Made by a program: the position numbers and the translations under genes. Below, one piece after another: positions 61,401 through 64,000 of a DNA stretch of 64,000 nt (positions within the stretch are counted from its first letter, which is position 1; every line of letters begins with the position of its first letter). This DNA is from Protula sp. h YS-2021 (lineage: Eukaryota; Annelida; Polychaeta; Sabellida; Serpulidae). The stretch spans positions 76,867,275 to 76,931,274 of the forward strand of contig OX457026.1 in NCBI GenBank assembly GCA_949752745.1. The letters run 5' to 3'. The notes beneath the pieces were generated by a model, which saw only the letters and a program-made list of their open reading frames with translations, did no database searches and had not been told where the DNA came from.

Positions 61401-62476
61401 ATTTTTGTTGTTGTGTTTTACAGCACCTGAATTCCAGGCGAGAGAAGTGGGAAAGTATCTTAAGAAATGTTGATCTTTGTAGCTACGACCATTGAGATGC
61501 TGTACAGGCCTGATCCCAGACAGAGCGTGGAAGAACAGTTGTACGGAGCGACGTACAACCCGCTACCCATCTATGAGATCCTCTACCCAATGTTTGCGAT
61601 TAATGCACGCGGGTCGGTCACAGTGTGGGTCGCCAGCAAGGAGGAAATAAACAGTATCAGAAGTGCTCTCAAGGTACGTCACGCACTGGAACGACAACTT
61701 GACGTCGTATGGCTTTGACATTAAATATAGGAATCTCAGTTTATCCCTGCTGTCAAATGCCTGAATGTCATGTTACTTTCTTGCTGCGGTGCTGTATAAC
61801 TCAGGCCTATTGATAATACCTGAACATGATTTTATTATGAGTCTGCGGTGCTATGTAACCGAAGCCTATAGATATATCGGAACATGATGCCACCTTGCGG
61901 TACCGTACAACCCAGGCCTATGCATATTACCTGAACATGATGTTGTTTTTAGGCTGCGGCGCTGTATAACTCCGGTCTGTAATACTTGAACACAGTGTTA
62001 TTTACAAGCTGCGATGCTGGTTAACCAAGGCCTATAATACTTGAATATGGTGTTTTTTGCAGGCTCTGATGCTGTGTTATTAGCAGGCTGTATAACCCAG
62101 GCTTATAGCACGTGCAGATGGCGTTATCTGCATGCTGTGTTGCTGTTTAACCCAGGCCTGTAATACCTCAACATTGTGCTATGTGCAGGCTGTGATGTTG
62201 TATAACCCAGGCCTATAATACCTGAACATTGTGTTATTTGCAGGTTGTGATGCTGTATAACCCAGGCCTATAATACCTCAACATTGTGTTATTTGCAGGC
62301 TGTGATGTTGTATAACCGTGCCGTGTCCCACGTGATCCTGATGCTGAACAGCACAAGTGTCGAGAATGACGTCACGGCGGCCCTGGAGAGCATGATAGAA
62401 GACTGGACACGTACAGGCTGTCAGCTTAACTCCCGCCCCGCCATAGCCCCCTACACTGTCCGTGTCATTCCCGAAG
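50612..62476 (+). CDS. Secreted EGF protein with three degenerate Hedgehog-N/M15-like domains (3' incomplete)
   Basis: Eighteen exons with consistent phases: 50612-50705, 51576-51677, 52062-52157, 52596-52765, 53766-53942, 54163-54325, 54619-54757, 54916-55034, 55300-55458, 56419-56591, 57115-57247, 58995-59194, 59330-59513, 59937-60151, ~60426-60573 (acceptor uncertain), 61078-61263, 61483-61673, 62299-62476. Together 942 codons, continuing downstream. Residues 1-25 are a signal peptide. At 33-64 lies a six-Cys EGF domain (CDVTDCGNGGSC...CACQQHF.GDHC). Three related domains follow near 120-235, 320-415 and 475-605. Each has a helix with xxPxxxxxLxxL, an RGY/RLH strand and a zinc-site region. 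Domain 2 reads GLHVESRAAEIKL, matching the HYEGRAVDIT of Hedgehog (His370, Glu377 at +7), but Tyr411 replaces the third ligand. Domain 1 keeps only VHVH (229-231), domain 3 only His537. Enzymatic activity is unlikely. Arg6-Gln at 673-679 is a furin-type site. The family is unrecognised. Confidence 0.85.
50678..50948 (+). repeat. Duplicated exon-1 end with donor site
   Basis: A ~40-nt block covering the last coding bases and donor of exon 1 (GTGTACTCGGCCAGGATTCA, then CCAGCAG/GTAATTTAAATT) recurs 231 bp downstream at 50909-50948. Preceded by AAAG, the copy could form a 27-nt cassette exon (50910-50936) that keeps phase 1 and would repeat VLGQDSPAG. The upstream acceptor is weak. Confidence 0.8.
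52412..52548. repeat. AAT/GTA trinucleotide repeat
   Basis: (AAT)n followed by imperfect (AATAATAGT) and (GTA)n units, ending about 48 bp before exon 4 of the secreted-protein gene. Confidence 0.9.
55459..55805 (+). repeat. 20-bp array of splice-donor copies
   Basis: Immediately after exon 9 the donor sequence is repeated about 17 times with a 20-bp period, consensus GGTAAGCTGTATAACACGAT. Around nine units still read GTAAGC, GTAAGT or GTGAGT after a G. The first, at the exon edge, is the functional one by phase. Moving to any later copy would retain an in-frame TAG (GGT AAG CTG TAG) just after the exon. Confidence 0.9.
57540..58969 (+). mobile_element. Hairpin-headed element E7 in an intron
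   Basis: The left hairpin CCTCCGT/ACGGAGG (57540-57556) is followed by GGATATAG and a CCGTCTGTCCGTCTGTC run. About seven units of 171 bp follow (TCACGCGTCTACAGGCCACA, each with CAAAATGGCGGACATTTGAA). Most are nearly identical, and the last is diverged. The right end is ATCCCCCACGGGGGAT (58921-58936), then an imperfect hairpin and CTAA (58966-58969). It ends 26 bp before exon 12 of the secreted-protein gene. Confidence 0.7.
60745..60890 (+). repeat. Dispersed repeat R2, single copy
   Basis: Homologous to the dimer at 36916-37190 (GCTCAACAGCCAACCTCTAC, TTTTTTACTCGTCAGACTCA, GATTCCACGAAAATGGTACT). It lies in the intron before exon 16 of the secreted-protein gene. Confidence 0.7.
60951..61077 (+). 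repeat. 40-bp array of splice-acceptor copies
   Basis: Four copies of an ~40-bp unit containing TTATACTGYAG/GGGAGGTGT end at AG 60957-60958, 60996-60997, 61035-61036 and 61076-61077. The last is the true acceptor of exon 16. From the first two decoys the reading frame reaches TAA within seven codons. The third would shift the frame. Confidence 0.88.
61783..62298 (+). repeat. 56-bp array of splice-acceptor copies
   Basis: About nine units of ~55-57 bp repeat the end of the intron plus the first coding bases of exon 18 (TTATTTGCAG/GCTGTGATGTTGTATAAC), followed by CCAGGCCTATAATACCTGAAC. The copies grow more alike toward the exon, and the last is the real acceptor. The nearest decoys keep a good acceptor, but translation would give AVMLYNPGL and then TAA. 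Confidence 0.9.
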
Positions 62477-63597
62477 GTGAGGCTTCAGAGTGCACGTTTT
62501 AATCTGTTCGTCTGTTGAATGAAGGGATTAACGGGTATTAAAAACCCGAGGGCATTGAGTCTAGATCGAAAAACAAGATTAATGAGACAAATTCTCCTAT
62601 AGCTAGCCAGTTCAAGTTATTTTGTCGAGATCCCGTGAAAAAAATCTTCAAAACGTGTCAGTGTAGTGACGCCAAACAGAAATGAAAACTTGTCAAAATA
62701 GGTGCTTTCTCAAGGTGTCAAGATTTCTCGAAAATAGCGGCAAAAAATTTGTCAAATATATGCAAGCGTTTGGCAACTGTCTCGTAAATTATTTTTGACC
62801 CGCTGAGCAAATTTGTTCAAACTATCTTTCAGACTGACGGATCGCTCCAAGCGTTTGATAAACTGTTAACTCAGCAGTATCATGGAAATAACAACTGGAT
62901 GCGTATTGTTATTGTGCGTCGTGGTTTATAATTATTTAACGCCACTTTTATTTTTGCGAAAGGCCTGTTTTACCTTTGCCTAAAGACAGAAAAAGCTAGA
63001 AGCTCATTCCGCCAGCGAAATGTTAAACACTTGACAAAAATTAAAACGCAAAAATACTTCCTTCAGTGGGTTATTTCTTGAACTAGAACCTCACTTCGCT
63101 AGCGAAATGTTAAACACTTGACAAAAATTAAAACGCAAAAAATACTTCCTTCAATGGGTTATTTCTTGGATAATATATTGCAAACAACACAGCTTGAATA
63201 CGTCTTATAAGCCGAGTAGTGTTTGGTTTCTGTTGACTTAAGGTTTTATTGACTGATCTACCATACGCCGTGTTAGCTATTTACGCAATTTTGCTCGCAC
63301 AAATTCATATAACCCTTGCAAGTCAAAGGCTTGTCAAGTGTTAAAAAGAAAAGAAAAAAGTTCAAAAATGAAGGAAGTGAATTACACGCGCACGGAAATA
63401 TTCTAATGAAAAAGACAAATATGAAAAAGACAATGCAAAACATTACGCAAAGAAAGAAAAATAAACAGTACAATGCGCAGGAAGTCTTCCTTGTCTCTCA
63501 TTATTCAGTCGTTTTTGTTGTAACTATAATATATATAACATACTTTTTTCACTCTCTCTCTCGACTTAAATGTGTTGCAGGGGCCCCGCGTTAATTA
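62477..63597. other. Intron after exon 18, possible exon 19 start
   Basis: A direct repeat (GCGAAATGTTAAACACTTGA at about 63014 and 63101, 87 bp apart) and a CTCTCTCTCTC tract lie here. TGTGTTGCAG at 63574-63583 could be an acceptor in the right phase, but it would give only four codons before TAA (63591-63593), next to the inserted element E8. I do not call an exon. Confidence 0.45.
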
Positions 63598-64000
63598 TCC
63601 CCCGTGAAACGGAGGGATATAGGTTTGAGATTGTCCGTCCGTCTGTCCGTCCGTCCGTCCGTCCGTCCGTCTGTCCTGCCGTCCGTCTGTCGGTCCGTCC
63701 GTCCCCTCTTCAAGCTAAGGACTTTGTGGACACCACTTCTATATCAACGAAGCATAATTCAGCTTTCATATTTCATACAGGCAAAATATAGGGTTTAAAG
63801 ATGTGCAACGTCAAGGTTTCAGTTTGATCGAAGCAAAATTGACAAATTGACAGGCTTTTGAAAATCGTCGAAAATAGACATATGTGCACATGTATAGGAC
63901 TTTGTGGACACCACTTCTATATCAACGAAGCATAATTCAGCTTTCATATTTCATACAGGCAAAATATAGGGTATAAAGATGTGCAACGTCAAGGTTTCAG
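63598..64000 (+). mobile_element. Hairpin-headed element E8, runs off the window
   Basis: The left hairpin TCCCCCGT/ACGGAGGGA (63598-63617) is followed by TATAGGTTTGAGATTG, a long CCGTCCGTC run (63633-63705) and 179-bp core units (ACTTTGTGGACACCACTTCT at 63719 and 63898). Its hairpin is nearly that of E7, but its core is unrelated to E7's. A fragment related to its core (GATGTGCARCGTCAAGG) lies at 20668. Confidence 0.7.

Overview
The window is animal nuclear DNA. It has split genes with GT-AG introns, a WD-repeat ribosome-biogenesis gene, a TMEM14 membrane-protein gene and an EGF-containing secreted protein, set among many transposons and minisatellites. Several repeats start with a hairpin, carry (CCGT)n runs and have cores of ~145-181 bp tandem units. 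That layout recalls the Pearl/Helitron-like non-autonomous elements known from bivalves, so a marine invertebrate, possibly a lophotrochozoan, is my best guess. The taxon is an inference.

Layout. 1-1700: minisatellites. 1700-3593: nothing recognised. 3594-20071: a ~7.9 kb block present twice in direct orientation (3594-11432 and 12114-20071), separated by a third partial copy (11431-12111) of one of its internal repeats. The block holds hairpin-headed elements, a 51-bp satellite and a foldback-like element. 20413-21756: a hAT-like element with an exact 8-bp target duplication and another hairpin element inside. 24105-28304: PAK1IP1 orthologue, nine exons seen, N-terminal exon not found. 30.8-34.6 kb, minus strand: a decayed DIRS-like retrotransposon (gag-like, RT, RNase H, tyrosine recombinase). 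37911-47350: four-exon TMEM14C-like gene whose 7.8 kb first intron is full of transposons. 50612-62476 and beyond: an 18-exon secreted-protein gene, its 3' end outside the window.

PAK1IP1 and TMEM14C lie side by side in the same orientation, as they do in human, so this is probably deeply conserved microsynteny. The third gene encodes a signal peptide, one EGF domain, three tandem domains that I read as degenerate Hedgehog-N/peptidase-M15-like folds, an Arg6 processing site and a Cys-containing C-terminal region. I do not recognise this architecture.

The most unusual pattern is that splice sites are tandemly multiplied inside introns. There is a donor repeated about 17 times (55459-55805), an acceptor repeated about 9 times (61783-62298), an acceptor repeated 4 times (60951-61077), a duplicated PAK1IP1 acceptor (24043-24121) and a duplicated exon-1 donor (50678-50948). 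Most decoys would bring an in-frame stop if used. A second pattern is a set of hairpin-headed elements whose arm sequences differ completely while each keeps a matching inverted arm near its other end.
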